A stretch of 64,000 nucleotides of DNA, from NCBI GenBank assembly GCA_008828725.1, contig MEHQ01002275.1:309700-373699 (forward strand), given 5' to 3'. Shown here piece after piece: positions 27,101 through 39,147 of the stretch. The stretch is from Saccharina japonica. Its lineage: Eukaryota > Sar > Phaeophyceae > Laminariales > Laminariaceae. Position 1 is the stretch's first letter, and each line of letters begins with the position of its first letter. A program made the translations under genes and the position numbers. Under the pieces are notes generated by a model. It worked only from the letters and a program-made list of their open reading frames with translations. It was not told where the DNA came from and did not search any database.

Positions 27101-30100
27101 CAGTAGTAGTGTCGTCGTCGCTATCGAAAATAGGGGAGATAACTGTTTTTTTGGGCCCATCGTGGGTTCTGATTATTCTTACCACATATGCCCCCCCGGA
27201 ATAGTGTCCTAGTTTTAGTGTAGGCGGCGTTGTGGGTATCATTTTCAGGCCCTTGCAACACATAGCACCTGCTTGAACTGAGAAGTATGCACTTAATGAC
27301 ACCATTCCATTTCTCGACGCTGCGCTTCGGTCTGTCTTGGTCTACTCGTCGCAAGGGAAATGCTGGGCCAGGAACAGCGATTGATGGATGCATCGCGGGA
27401 CCTCGAGGTAGACAAACAGTCTCGGTGGTGGTGGTGGTGGTGGTGGTGGTGGTGATGCCGGTGGTTGTCGCCATAATTGTGGAGCTGTCGTAGTGCTATC
27501 GCTCACAGCTCAGTGAAAAAGCTACCTACTGTGTATATACCCGGTAGTACATACCTGGTATGTAATATCGAGCAATTTCAGCAGGAAAAGTGTTATATGT
27601 GGTTTCTCCGATCGATAACAAACAGGCTACGCTGCTTTCGTCTGGCGCTGGTGGTGGTTGTATCCTCCGGAGATGTGAACCGTGCTGCCGTAAGTAGTCG
27701 GTCTAGCGGTCGGTGTTGTTGCAATTATCATTAGGTTCATTAGGTGAAATGTGGTATGAAGGGAATGTGACACACGGTGTCATAACGTGGCCGGTTGGGT
27801 GGTTGTCGTAGCGATGACGGAGCAGAGTGCGGCCGGTCCGCAAAAAAACGTCGCCAACCTAGCGTGACCGGCGTAGGCGGTTATTTATTGTGGCTCTGCG
27901 GCTAGTAATAACCGCATCCGGGGGCAAAAATGGTGTTCTGGGTGCTGTCCATTTTATTGCCTATCGGCGTTGTTGGGGCCAATGTTGAAAGTCTTGATAT
28001 ATCAAAATGAGAGGGGGGTTGCGAAAGGAGCTGCGTTCTTCCGGTGATGAACTCAGGCCTCACTGCGTGACTTCACACGTTTTGACCTGTTTGCGGCGAT
28101 GGCGATTTTGGAGCATATGTACCAGTATATATATTATACCCGAAGTCATTCGCTACTGCTACATTTTTTATAATAATAATACATCCACGGTTTTGGCTCG
28201 TTTTTTTTTCGTTCGGAGTGCTATGAGCGATTACTGTTGAAGAACATTGTCGGATGGCAAGCATAATAATAACACATCCACACACCAAAAAAACACGTCC
28301 CTGCAGGCCGAGCACGATATGGTGGTTCGGGCAAACGAAAAGCACGCCTCCTCGAGGACTTTCGTGGAGGGGAAGGAGGAGATCAAACACCTCTACGACG
28401 TCGGGCGCTCTCTGCAGAGCGAGTACAACCCCACCAGAAAACACGACACGTTTTACCAGTTCAAGACGGTGAGGCTGGGGTCACTTATACAAGGAACACA
28501 TAGAAACCTGACACTACATTGTATTTTCGCGTTCGTTGGACGAGATGCGTCCCAGCAGAATTACTTGTACTGCCAAGGAGGGGGGGGGGGGGGGCGTACT
28601 CATTTGTTGCTTGCCTTAGTCATTTGACCATTGACCACGCATCCCTTTCGAGACGGAGCACCGTTCCTACTCCTAATAGAGACACCTCCAACACTTGGGC
28701 GCTCATTACGTTGTTTCCATATATTACAGAGAAACCTTTTGCTAATCTTATCCCCTTCCTGCTTCGCCGCCTGTGGCCACCATCTATCTCCTAAGATAGC
28801 GATCGTTTTCTCGCTACTATTTAGTGTACCAAACTGCTCCATGTCACACTCGTCTATTTTCCTCATCTCCTCTAGCACATCCCTTTCCTCCTTGTACCTT
28901 TCACATTCTCCCACTATGTGAACTCTACTCTCTATGGCTTTGCCACATGGGCACATCTGTGCACATCTGTGCATCGACTTCCTCCTCCTCCCGGCTACTG
29001 GTATACCTCCTTCTTCTTTCTGGCAGGTCCAGGTCCCCTACACGAAATCGCAGTTTCAGCTTTTTCGCGAAGTCCATTGGGCCGTGCAGATACCTTTTCA
29101 TTCCTATTCCTTCTCTCAACCCCCCGTACATCTCTAAGTGTTCTTCCCCTTCCACCTTCTTTCTCAGTGCTAGCCTTTCCCTTCTTTCTATCCTTTCTTT
29201 CACTTCTGTCTTGTATCCGCTAAATTTCTCTATGGCCAGCGTCTCTTTTTGGTTTCCTATTTCCTTCCATACTTTCTCGACTACGCTATCCCACCTTATT
29301 CCAGCTCGCCCTTTGGTTACTTTCTCCCATACAGCTTTATCGGCTATGGCTGGCAACCTCTTATTTGGCATGTTCTTTACTTTATATTGCCATTTCAACT
29401 TACGCACGTCTCTATTTGTCTTAAGTGGGTACATTCCCAGTTCTGCTCTCAATACTGTATTACTCGTCGTACTTGAGCATCCTAGTACTTTTTTAGCTGC
29501 TGTCATCTGTACTGTTTCCAGCTGTTTTACGAGTCTTCGCGTTCCCTTCCCATACTTCTCCTGCATATTCTAGCTTTGGTACAATCACATTCATCAGAAT
29601 ACATCTCTTAATTCTAGTGTCAAGGTGCGAGTCTGTTAGGACTGCTTCCATCTTGCCTACGTGTGCCTTACCCTTGCCTATTATTTTATTTATGTGTGCA
29701 TCCCAAGAGCAATCTTTTGAGATTTCTACGCCAAGGTACGTATACTGGTCTACGATCGGTAATTCATCTTCTCCCCACTTCCACTTACAAGTTACCGGAT
29801 CTCCTTATCTTCGTTACATACAACTACTGCGCACTTCTTTTACGTTCGCCGTCACTCTCCACTTCCTGGTGTACTCGATTGCCTTCTCTATTTGTTTCTG
29901 CAGTCCTTCGGGTGTTTCTGATATGCAAACGAAATATCAGCAAACATCAATCCCGACACCGTATCTTCCCCCACCGTGACTCCCTGCGATGCTGCTTCTA
30001 CTGCTACTATCATGTCATTAATGTATACCTTGAATAGGTTAGGTGATAGCGTACATCCCTGGGCAACTCCCTGTAGGATATCAACGTACTTCGATATTTC

Positions 30101-31019
30101 CCCGTCCAACATCACAGCACTTCTCGCACATTCCGTCATCTTCATCATTCTCCACATCTTTCCTCTATCCCTATTTCCCACAACTTTTTCCACAGCCCAT
30201 TTCTCCATACTGTATCGTAGGCCTTCTGTACATCTAAAAAGAAACAGTACGTTGTAGCCCCGCGTCTTTCCTGCCTTGATTATCTTACCTAATGTGTACA
30301 CATGGTCGACGCAGCTACGGTTTGGCCTAAATTCTGCTTGCCCTTCGCTAATCTTTTCTTCCTTCTCCATCATTGTTCCCATTCTATCGTTCAAAATCTT
30401 ACAGAACGTTTTACCTACAGTGCTTAGTAGCGTTATCCCCTATAGTTACCCGGGTCAGCCTTGTCTCCTTTCTTAAACAAGTTTACTACTACTCCTTCTC
30501 TCCATCTCTTAGGTGCGTACTCGTTTTTCCATATCCAGTTATACAACTTAACCATCATGGTAAGCATTCCTTCTCCCCCGTACTTCATAAATTCATTAAC
30601 TATTTGGTCTGCCCCTGCTGCCTTTCTATTCTTAAGTTTAGCTACACACTTCTTAACTTCTTCTCTTGTGAACTCTCCCTGTAACCCTTCTGAACCACTG
30701 TCTTCCCTTTCTGATGCATCTACGTTCGCCTCCGCCCACGCGTTGATATCTTTCTCAAATTCTTTGTCGAACGTTTCGTTGGTTGTGGGCGTCCCTACCA
30801 GGGGGGGGGGGTACTCATTTGTTGCTTGCCTTAGTCATTTGACCATTGACCATCCCAGGGGGGGGGGGGGGTGGGAGGGGGGGGGGGGGGGGGGGGGGGG
30901 ATCAGTTTTTCAAAGGAGCCCCCCCCTGATGAACGAAACATATCTTGGCGTTCTTGTTGGCAGTAAGTAAGCTCGTTTTATTCAAAAGTATGCGATCACC
31001 AATAACCTCCCTCTGGCTC

Positions 31020-31058
<39 letters not shown>

Positions 31059-31435
31059 TTATTAATAGGGACACCGGAGCACCTCTTTTATCCCACGAAA
31101 AAACACTCCAATTCTGCTCCCTTTAGGGGGGACCCGCGTGCCACTATCAATCAACACACAAAAAAAAATGCCCGAAACGCTTTTCTTCTTCTTCTTGTTC
31201 TGCGTCGTTTTTATACAAACGTGCCATTCCCCACCACACCGTCCAGTCTAAAGGAAAGCGCATGGGACCATATCGCACCATGGCCGGGGATATCGGCAGC
31301 CTGGCGTGGGAAAACCGCCCGCACGCGCCGGAGTTTGGCCCCGTCAACCAGATCAAGAATTTCTACGATCGTAGCCATCTCGAGTGCGCTGGGGACGACG
31401 TAAGCATGTTTCCGCCGCGTTCGGCCCTGCGTTAA
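24136..31435 (+). CDS. Putative ciliary/axonemal protein, CFAP96-like (six exons)
   Basis: Exons are 24136-24266, 25101-25161, 26933-27048, 27356-27407, 28307-28468 and 31247-31399 or beyond. Phases agree at every junction, giving 225 codons before the last donor-like GTAAGC at 31400. Reading through gives a stop at 31433-31435; splicing there to a further exon is equally possible. The N-terminus has NKFITVGDPYKE and KGKQF, then LTYASEPFQ and a block RKLGFGTKDAFKRGEF with TIRTEQYREML. These short motifs recall the CFAP96/C4orf47 group of microtubule inner proteins in cilia, consistent with an organism that makes flagellated cells. The family match is from memory of weak motifs and is uncertain. 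The protein is soluble, basic and rich in Lys/Arg, with no signal peptide or membrane segment. Introns carry a hairpin element, a MITE, a 530-bp repeat and a LINE. Confidence 0.6.
24465..24543. mobile_element. Short hairpin element, copy 2
   Basis: About 79 bp with ends GCACTCTGTCCGGAAATATA and the imperfect complement TTACATTTACGTTCAGGGTG. A possible direct repeat GTGCTGTAG lies on both sides (near 24457 and 24543), which may be a target-site duplication. It lies in intron 1 of the ciliary-type gene. Confidence 0.7.
25342..25481. mobile_element. MITE-like element with TCCCTCTATAGTGCCGGT ends
   Basis: The ends are inverted repeats of 18 bp with one mismatch: TCCCTCTATAGTGCCGGT at 25342 and ACCGGCACTACAGAGGGA at 25464. 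The inside repeats (TA)GTGCCGG several times. There is no coding capacity in 140 bp. The structure fits a miniature inverted-repeat transposable element in intron 2 of the ciliary-type gene. Confidence 0.6.
26000..26062 (-). mobile_element. LINE tail fragment next to a G run
   Basis: A G run followed by CGTACTCATTTGTTGGCTTG and the CATTTGAC...TTGACCACGCATCC block. It matches the last ~60 bp of the LINE at 28578-30790. On the element's sense strand it ends in GAGTACG plus a C run. Confidence 0.6.
26098..26640 (-). mobile_element. 530-bp repeat family, copy a
   Basis: Begins after a G run with GTGTACTCATG and runs to CTATAAATATTCATAATATTG. It aligns along its length with copies at 39258-39780 and 53215-53725 (shared blocks include GTGAGCTGCATCCTGCTA, TTAATTTCTGGTGTGGCCAC and ACGGCACCCTGGTTGTCTAG). 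This copy carries many single-base insertions. It is called on the minus strand because its end resembles the LINE tail in that orientation. Confidence 0.7.
26642..26699. repeat. Poly(G) tract
   Basis: About 58 bp of almost pure G interrupted by two A bases, directly after a copy of the 530-bp repeat family in intron 2 of the ciliary-type gene. Confidence 0.9.
27420..27458. repeat. (GGT)n microsatellite
   Basis: About ten GGT triplets just after the fourth exon of the ciliary-type gene, within its intron. Confidence 0.85.
28578..30790 (-). mobile_element. Decayed non-LTR retrotransposon (LINE) with reverse transcriptase
   Basis: On the minus strand, several overlapping frames give pieces of one reverse transcriptase. 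N-terminal to C-terminal these include KLKNRKAAGADQI, then FKKGDKADPGNYRG, then QAEFRPNRSCVDHVYTL, then QGVAQGCTLSPNLFKVYIND and an LMFAD block where the second catalytic Asp is lost. The C-terminal region (28925-29566 and 28600-28974) is rich in charged residues and ends with a CGKAIES.VHIVGEC zinc-knuckle-like motif, usual for LINE tails. Frameshifts and an in-frame stop after NYRG show that it is dead. The sense 3' end is GAGTACG followed by a C run. It sits antisense inside the last mapped intron of the ciliary-type gene. No endonuclease domain is seen, so it is 5'-truncated. Confidence 0.88.
30797..30900 (-). mobile_element. Second LINE tail fragment flanked by G runs
   Basis: A G run, then GTACTCATTTGTTGCTTGCC and the TTAGTCATTTGACCATTGACCA block, then further G runs up to 30900. 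It repeats the terminal ~55 bp of the neighbouring LINE immediately beyond that element's truncated 5' side. Confidence 0.7.
31021..31066. repeat. (CTA)n microsatellite
   Basis: About fourteen CTA triplets turning into TTA in the last mapped intron of the ciliary-type gene. Confidence 0.85.
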
Positions 31436-31794
31436 ATTGAGAACGCCGCGTGTTCTGAAAAAAAGAAAAAACGCGTTTTTGGTGGTCGTCCGTCTCCGGC
31501 AGTATTCTACTCCGGGTTTTTGTATTATATTTGAGGCGGCTGGATCTAGTTTTGCCTTTCTTTGCTTGCGCCCGGGTTGGGTGTAGGAAACCGTCTCGAG
31601 GTGGGGTCAAACAGGGTAAATAACGTTTTTCAATGAGGGTTGGAGGCGTGTCTTCGCTCCACCTTATCCGTGTGTTACTTTCGTCACCGATTTCGACGTG
31701 GTGCTGGTGGTGGTGGTGGTGGTGAAAATTATCGTTTTGAGTGCGGAAACATAAGTGTTCTGGGGGGGGAAACGTCGGTGATTTTAACCGAACT

Positions 31795-32385
31795 GTTTTG
31801 ATGGGGTGCCTTTCGCGTGTGTCATTCGAATAAACACACCACTACGTAGGCATTTGGTTTTGTTTTGTTGTTTTGACTAAAAGTTTCTTGCTGAAAACTG
31901 TTCTTTGCGTGTGTCATTCGAAACAAACACACTGTATACCGAGCATTGGTTTTGGTTTATGTTGTCAAAAAGTCTCTCATTGAAAAGTGTCTTTTACGTG
32001 TGTCATTCGAAAGAACACACCACCACCAGGCACTGATGTTGTTGTTTTTGACTAAAGTCTCTTACGGAAAAGTGTCTTCGCGTGTGTCATTCGAATAGAC
32101 ACACACCAGGCATTGCTTTTGTTGTTTTCTTGACTTCTCGTAGATTCTCTCTTTATTTTTGTTGTGGTCTGTCTGTGCGTGTCGTTCGAAAAAAACACAC
32201 CAGGCATCGCTTTTGTTGTTCTTGACTAAAGTCTCTTAATTTTGTTGTAGTCTGTCTATGCGTGTGTCCTTCGAAAAAACCACACCACCACCAAGCATTG
32301 ATTTTGGTGTTCTTGACAAAAAGTCTCTCGTTGAAAAGAGTCTGTGCGTGAGTCATTCGAAACCAACACACTATTTTGGGCTTTT
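31795..32385. repeat. Minisatellite, seven diverged units of about 82-96 bp
   Basis: Each unit begins near GCGTGTGTCATTCGAA and continues with AACACACC, a CAGGCATTG-like block and a TTGTTGTTTTTGAC.AAAGTCTCT block. Unit starts are near 31816, 31905, 31997, 32081, 32178, 32260 and 32347. The GTGTGT...ACACAC pair in each unit could form a small hairpin. No gene is seen between 31436 and the duplication at 33573. Confidence 0.8.
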
Positions 32386-33572
32386 GTAAAAACAAAAGTA
32401 TCTTGTTTACGTAGGGTTTGGGGCTCGCCCCAACTGGAGAAAAGCTTGTTTTTTTGGAATTTTGGTGGTCCTGATCGTAATTTATGATGTGACGAGGCGA
32501 GACGAACAAGCACCCCGCCAGGCAATGTGCTTGTTTAGCAACAAAATAGTCTCTTGTTGATGAAAAGTTGGGCACGTCCCCCGTCGAGAGATCAGTTAGT
32601 TGTTGGAATTTTGGTGGTGGGTTCGTGATGTACGAGAGGTGTCGAGTGTCGAGCCGAGACGACGTGAAACTGGCGTGTGTGTACGTAGTCGTATGTTGTT
32701 CGCGTCTGTCCCATCCGCAATACTGGAGGGATGTACGTAGTGTTCGGAGGTGTTTCGGGTGCAATCAGGCAAAGCCTGAGACGCCGCTTCCACTGCAGGG
32801 TGAGGCTGTCGCTGTTTGTCGTACGGTTTCTGTTGGATTATTGGAAGGGACCGCCTGCTACTACGACCGCAGACTGAGTAGGCTATTCAATACCAGTAGC
32901 CTACCCCTTCTACGAAACCGCGACAAATTTCATAGCACATGTGCTGTATGGTTTCGAGGCAAAGTCGCGGTAATGGCTTCCCTCGGTACGAGCACGAGCA
33001 CGAGTACGTACGTAGCGACAATACTTTGCTGCTTGGTACGTACGTACAGCGCACTTGTTGCGGTGGAGTTGGGGTAGCCAGATCGAGAAGAAAGGTTGTA
33101 CCGGCCGCGGTGGGGACCGGCCATGCATGGCTAGCGGACACGTGACAGGCGACGATGTGTTCCTCGCGAAATAGCAGGCCCATACGAGGGAAGGAAGGAG
33201 GTGGGAAGCCCCTGCGTTGTTTCGCATCATCGGTCGAACCATTGCTGCTCAGATGCAGCCAGCGTCGTCTGGTGGTCGGCCGAACCTGATCACAAAAACA
33301 ATTTGGCGTGTGAGGCGCTGATATTATATCATCAATCTATCTATCTACTCTACAATGGGTGAACACCGACACGCCCCTCCCTTCCTTGGAGAAAATTGTC
33401 TCGAGGCCGGCTTCAGCTGCTCGTTTGCCAAATCCACCGACGAAATATCTACTGGTGACACGCACACTTCGAACACAAAAATCCGCGTGGTAAAGTTGAA
33501 CGGGCGTGGTGGGAGCTGGTCGTTCTTAAACGCTTCTCGCTGCAAAAATGGTCCCATACTACTGTAGTTCCC

Positions 33573-36500
33573 AAGTAGACTGTCCCCAAAAAGGTGGATG
33601 CAACAGTCATAGTGGGTAAAGCACAGAGAAAAAAAAAACACCCGACCGAGCGGCTGAAAGTACCAGCTCTAAAGAAAAAGCGATCAGGAACAACTGGGCG
33701 ATCGGGAAAAGGTTACGAATCCGGGAGGCATCTGCGTATCGCTGATTGAATGCACACAGGGGTCCCATACGCAGTGCCGCGAATTGAGTTAATAGCATCC
33801 GATGGGCCGAACGGACAAGGTTTCCTTTTTTTTTTTTAAACTGCGTCAGTCAGCCTGGCCTATTCTCACAGCATATATTCTTGATATGTGCTTGCAAGCG
33901 GCCGAATCATAGCAAATGGCAAGCAAACATTGTACCGGTCGAGGCTTTTAATGGAGATAATAATTACGAGGAGAGCCCTTCCCCCTTCCCCCCGTTGCCA
34001 TCACCATTATCACCACCACCATCATCGTCATCATCAACACCGACCGTGGTCGCGTCAGCGCCAGCACCTTTTCTCCTTCTCGCGCGAAGGGCGTCTCTAC
34101 CCCGTTCCATCAAACGCGACAACCAGGCCTGCCACCACCCCTCCCCAGGAGCGTCACTGGCCTCCGGGAACACCTCGATGTCCCAAACGTACGGCAACAC
34201 GCAGTGCGCCGCTATCACCATCACGACAAGGATCCAGAGAGGGAAGTACACCCCCAGCCATCTCATGCGCCCGAAGGTAGGGCTAGCGTCCCCCGCGGCG
34301 CCGTCCAGGCGCAGGGTCACGAGGAGAAGGAACAGGAGCCAGGGGGGGGACGCGGCTGCCCAGGCTATGCCGTACGCCGGCGACACCGCGTGAGCGTAGC
34401 CGCCACCGGTGACGCTGAAGAGCATCGACGGGAGTAGCAGCATCTGTTTTTTTTTCGTTTGAGGCGCGTTTGTTGTTGAAGGAGGGCGGTGGTGGAGCAA
34501 CGGAGAAATATGGTGAAAAATTTAGCGCAAGGTGTTGGCGAGAACGGATTTTTTTTAAAGGTATGCTGGCACATATCGGTGGGTCTATATACGTACAACA
34601 TAGACTTGAAACTCCTGATACCGGCGACATCTATATAGGGTTGGAAGCTCTTGACCATGCTGCCCCCGGCACAGCTGGGCTACTGCGGTGCTGCTGTCTA
34701 AAACACGATTCAATAAGCACAAGGGTTCTTTCTTGAGGATGATTTCTTCTCGAGAGCCCTTTCTTGGAAACCCTCTCTTGAGAGTTTGTGGTGCAACTAC
34801 AATATGTTCAGCAAACCATATTCGTTTTTTTTTTTTTCGGTTTCTCGAAAGGAAACCTACCCCCCTCCATTCCATCGTTCACTTCTGCGACCCTAACCTC
34901 CACCTCGAGAAAAAAACTCGAACATATCCCATATAGCCCCCTCCATCCCTCCCTCCCCCTCCCACCTTTACCCACGAGGCTGTGGACGACGGGTGCAGAG
35001 CCTTGGCGATGGCCGTGATGCCGACCACAGCGAGAGACGCCGAGGGCAGCGCGGCCACCGCCGCGTACTTCGCCATCATGCGAAGCCCCGTGCTTTTGTT
35101 ATCTCGGTAGATGGCCCCGAACTGCAGCACCACGGCCACCGTGCCCACCACGCCCACAACAAGCGCTGGCACGGCTATCACGGCTCCCGTCCCCTCAGCT
35201 GCTTCTGTGCTGGTGCTGGTGCTGCTGGTGCTGCTGGTGCTGCTGGTGCTGGTGCTGGCGCTGGCGTTGGTTGAGAAGTACCAGACCCCCATGAGAGGCC
35301 ATAGGGATGCGGCCAAGAGAGCGAGGCCGTAGTAGCAGCAGAGGAGGCCAGAGTCCGAGTGGGTCGGTTCGAAGCGGATCATGTGCGGGAACACGTGCTG
35401 GGCAATGTCCCCGTTGTCGTAGCGAACGTCGTAGGTGTTGTTCTCGCGGGAGGTGGCCACGGCTCCGGGGTACCACGTGTCCTTCCCCGCGAAACAGGCG
35501 ACCCTGGCGCCTATCGGGTAGCGACCCCCCCGCAGCGACAGGGAGGGCCGCTCGAGCTCGGGGTTGAAGTAGGTCTTGAGCTGGCGACGGAACCCGTTGC
35601 CGTACCAAAGCTCTGGGTCTGTTCTGTCGTCGGCAGCCTCTCCCTCTCCCTGTCCCGTCTCTTCCGGAGGCAGCGCCTCTCGCGGGTGGAGGACAAAGTT
35701 ACGGATCGATCCCGCCATCTTCACCAGCATTCGCGGGCGCGATGGGGCCGCGGGAGAGCCGTCGGCTGCTGTATCATCCACCCCGCAGGTGCTCGCCGAA
35801 GTCGTGGGTCGGGGGGGTTTCCTACCTAAGACGTTTCCGTGTCCGTCTGCGTGTACCTGTACGCCTTCGTCTCGTCTCCCGTTCCTCCAAGAGTAGTTGA
35901 AGGGCGCTCGGCATTTGGCGCACGTCGGCAGCGCGAGCTTGGTCTTGAAGGCCCCGTACATGGCCCGCGTGTCCACCTTCTTACGCTTGATCACAACTTC
36001 CACCGCCTTCCCCGCTCGGCCATCCCACTCCTCCGGGAAAGCGTTAACCTAGGGGGGGAGGGTAGACGGAGACCAAGGATTTTTTCTAAGCGAGCTTTGG
36101 TCAGGCTCATAATTGTTTTCGACGATCGGCACATTTATCGCAGGGGTGCAGGCTGAACCTCAATAGCAAACCCCGAAATGCCGCGACTGCATGCTTTGTG
36201 CGCGGGTATTACGTTCACCCCAAGCCAAGGGCTATTGTAGTAGATACGACGTTACTTCTAAGCAAGTTCGTAGTCAGCCTAACTAATGTTTTTCGACGAT
36301 GGAGACATTCCACAGGGGTACTCGTGGTGAACCTTAACATCGGCCTCATACAGCCAACATACCCCTTTTCAGTAAGGGGAAGGAAACGAGACAAAGCAGT
36401 CCTTCTCAGACGGAAACACGTATGTAGAAATCACAGTTTTTTACACCGTTTTTCCCGCCAAGGCGGTACTCGTGATTTCTCCCCAACCTCACTGAAAATG

Positions 36501-36655
36501 GTCCCTACAAACGGAAGTTTCGTGACCGTTGAGAAAACGAACCTTCTTGCAAACGGTGCACATCCAATGTCTAGCCGGCAGGGCAAGCTTTGTTGTTTTT
36601 TTCGGGCCTGTTCCGTTGACCACCCCCCCACCTCCTCCTCCTCCTCCTCCTCCTC
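33573..36655. repeat. Segmental duplication, copy 1 (3.08 kb)
   Basis: Matches 43745-46827 in direct orientation at a constant offset of 10172 bp without indels. The only difference I found is A at 34945 against C at 45117. The left edge is at AAGTAGACTGTCCCC. The right edge lies in a CTC-triplet tract. It contains the Tudor and membrane exons of the F-box/Tudor gene. Confidence 0.95.
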
Positions 36656-37123
36656 TCTAACCCTTTTAACATGCTGCACTGCGCTTAAACCTAAAACTTG
36701 ACTCTGATTCCAACTGTTTTTTTTTCGTCCCCGCAACACAACACTCCTAAAGTTGGCAAAAACGGGCAGCTATGTAACATCAACGTTCTCACCTCACATC
36801 CCAGTTCTCCAGCACCCTTGCACACACGAGCAGGTCCCCCTTCAGTCTCACCGACCCCTGCGCCCGCCCCTGCCACGCAAAGCCATCGCCGCCGCCGCCA
36901 CCACCGCCGTTGTTACCCGCCCCCTCCAGCGACCTCAGCGCGCACAGCATCAGGCACAGCAGCTCGATCACCTCCCCTCTCGGCAGGCCCGGACAATTGG
37001 GCGTCCTGTTACCACTTGCTTCGCTCCCGGTGCTTCCCGCACCACCACTACCACTACCGGAGCTGCTCTTACTGCTGATGCTTCTCCCGCCGTTATCGTT
37101 ACGGTAACCTGTGCTAACAGTGC

Positions 37124-37154
<31 letters not shown>

Positions 37155-39147
37155 AGCGGTGCCGACTCGGCTCTTGCCCATGAGGGGGCGCACCGCCCAG
37201 CAGCAGAGGGGGAGCCTGTCCTGAGACGACGACGTCGCTACCGCCAGGGCGAACGCCTCCCATCCGCTCCAACTCCGACTCCCACCGCGGCCACTACCAC
37301 AACTACCGCCACCGTCAGCAGCGCTTCCGCTCCCTGCGGAGGGAAGCAACCCCCACTCCGAGCAGAGCACGCGCGTGGCCGCGAGGTGGTCGAGCATCCT
37401 CCCTCTCCTGCCCCCGCCGCCCCGGCCTGATAACGCCTTTTCTTCATCTTCGTCCGCCCCTTCGTCTTCGTTCTCCCCCCTCAAGTCCACCACAGCTGAA
37501 GATACAGGGAGCTCGTTGCCCCTCCCTGCGTTACCCCTATCCCTAGCCGCTGCTGGCGATGTTGTTGTTGTTGACGCTCTTGTGGAGATGGAAGGGCTCG
37601 AACTAAACTCATCGGGTTCTTGTGCGGCCGCCCATTCAAGTCTCTGCAGGACGTCCTCCGCGAGACACTCCGTGAAGCCCCCGCCCCGCACGAACCTCCC
37701 CCGGACTGTGTCCCACCAGTGCCCGCTTTCGCGGCCGCCCCCCGCGACTACGCCCCCCACCACCCCCCCTCCTCCTCCTCCTCCTTTCCCCCCTCCCCCT
37801 CCTTCGCCTCCTTGCTCCAGCCCGCCCCCTAGACCAATGCGATCGACACCATCACCACCACCACCACCGCCTCTACCACCACCACCACCACCACCACTAC
37901 CACCGCCGCCACAACCACCACCACCACCACCACCGCCCCCACCACCACTACCACCACAATCACCGCCAACCTGACCTGATGGTCCGTGTGCGCCAATCAT
38001 AGAGCAGGTACTATCCTTCGCCGCCACCCCCGCCACCCCCCCCACCGCCGCCGCCGCTGCTGTCGCTATCGCTGCCGCCGCCGCCGCCGCCGTCGCCGCC
38101 GCTTCCTTTGGATCGACGGTCTGGCCGGCGCAGACGAGTGCCACCTTGCGCCGTGCAGCGGCGCAAGGCATGTCGTCGACGGCGCTTAGCCAGTTTTTGC
38201 AGACGCCGCGGACGGGACCGAACAGCTCTCGCGACGATATCCCCGGGCTGCAGAAAACCTGAACATTTTTTTTTCACAATCGATCTTGTGTGTTATTTTT
38301 TTCATTTCAAGGGGGGGGGGGGGCGACACACGAACAAACACACAAAATAAAACAGAACAAGCCAACACGCACCGACCCACCAACACGCAGCGAAACGCTC
38401 ACCAACCAGTTTTTTCTCTTGAATCCCCACGTGCTCTACGCCTACAGAGACTCATAGTATAATATGGCATTTTTAATGGCATTTCGACGATTTTGGGTTG
38501 AGGATTCCCTTAAGTCATTCATAAACTATTTAAGCGAAAACAGGGCTGCCCCTCTAGTAACAAGCCTCTTTTTCGTCATCTGTCCGAGGATTGAATAATT
38601 TCGACCGTTTTCTCCACCCTGGAGTTCCCCTATAAGTAGGGGCTATTGTTGTTCGCACGTAAAAAACCCACCAAAATCGAGGCGTTGGCCACAGGACAGG
38701 CTCCAATACTACTCTTGAGTGGAAGACTGTCCCATGGAAAAAACAACACAAAAACAACGCACACACCAAATAGTATATATACGTACACATCAGAAAACAA
38801 AAGCAAAACGCAAAAAAAAAAAACTCAGCTTACGTACGTATATACGTTATCTGATTCCTACTCGTACAGGTACGCTATATACACGACTCGCTGCATAAAC
38901 TTCACCAGGGCTCAACCCTCACCTGCCACAGCACCTCCGAGGCCATGCTCTCCAGCATCCCGCCTCCCCTCTCAGACCCCCCAACACTCCCTGCCGAAGA
39001 CCCCTGTCCCACGCCTTTACCGCCCCCGGACCTCCCGAAATCAAGAAGGAGGCTTTTCTGCTTGGAGCGCAGTCGGTCCCTGTGCTGCTTCTCCTCGCCT
39101 TGCCGTTTCTTTTGCCGTTTTTCTTCCTTTTTGGCCGCATCTCTCAG
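33964..39147 (-). CDS. F-box / Tudor / TMEM185-like membrane protein (four exons or more)
   Basis: Minus-strand exons: about 39147-38906, 38247-36798, 36048-34966 and 34443-33964; GT-AG borders and phases (2, 0, 0) agree. A possible start is the ATG at 38958 (MLESMASEVLW), but a basic, Lys-rich stretch continues in frame upstream. MLESMASEVLW joined to GISSRELFGPVRGVCKNWLS has the spacing of an F-box, which would bind SKP1 in an SCF ubiquitin ligase. A long Gly-, Ser- and Thr-rich region follows, then CAKCRAPFNYSWRNG. Next comes a Tudor-like module with YPIGARVACFAGKDTWYPGA and YDVRYDNGD, then three hydrophobic helices. The last exon adds LLFLLLVTLRLDG and WLGVYFPLWILVVMVIAAH, resembling TMEM185/'fragile-X-F' proteins. 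The mixture of a degradation adaptor and a membrane domain is odd, and the join of exons 2 and 3 lacks transcript support. Confidence 0.6.
37760..37970. repeat. CCT/CCA-rich low-complexity coding tract
   Basis: Runs of CCT and CCA triplets within exon 2 of the F-box/Tudor gene encode a long poly-glycine stretch on the minus strand. It is probably a flexible linker. Confidence 0.8.

Noticed and set aside
31795..32385. CRISPR-like array of spaced repeats
   Set aside because: Units are 82-96 bp, diverged throughout and without unique spacers; it is a eukaryotic minisatellite.
32568..33077. Possible last exon of the ciliary-type gene after an acceptor-like CTGCAG near 32798
   Set aside because: The frame is open but lacks similarity in style to the rest of the protein; evidence is too weak to attach it.
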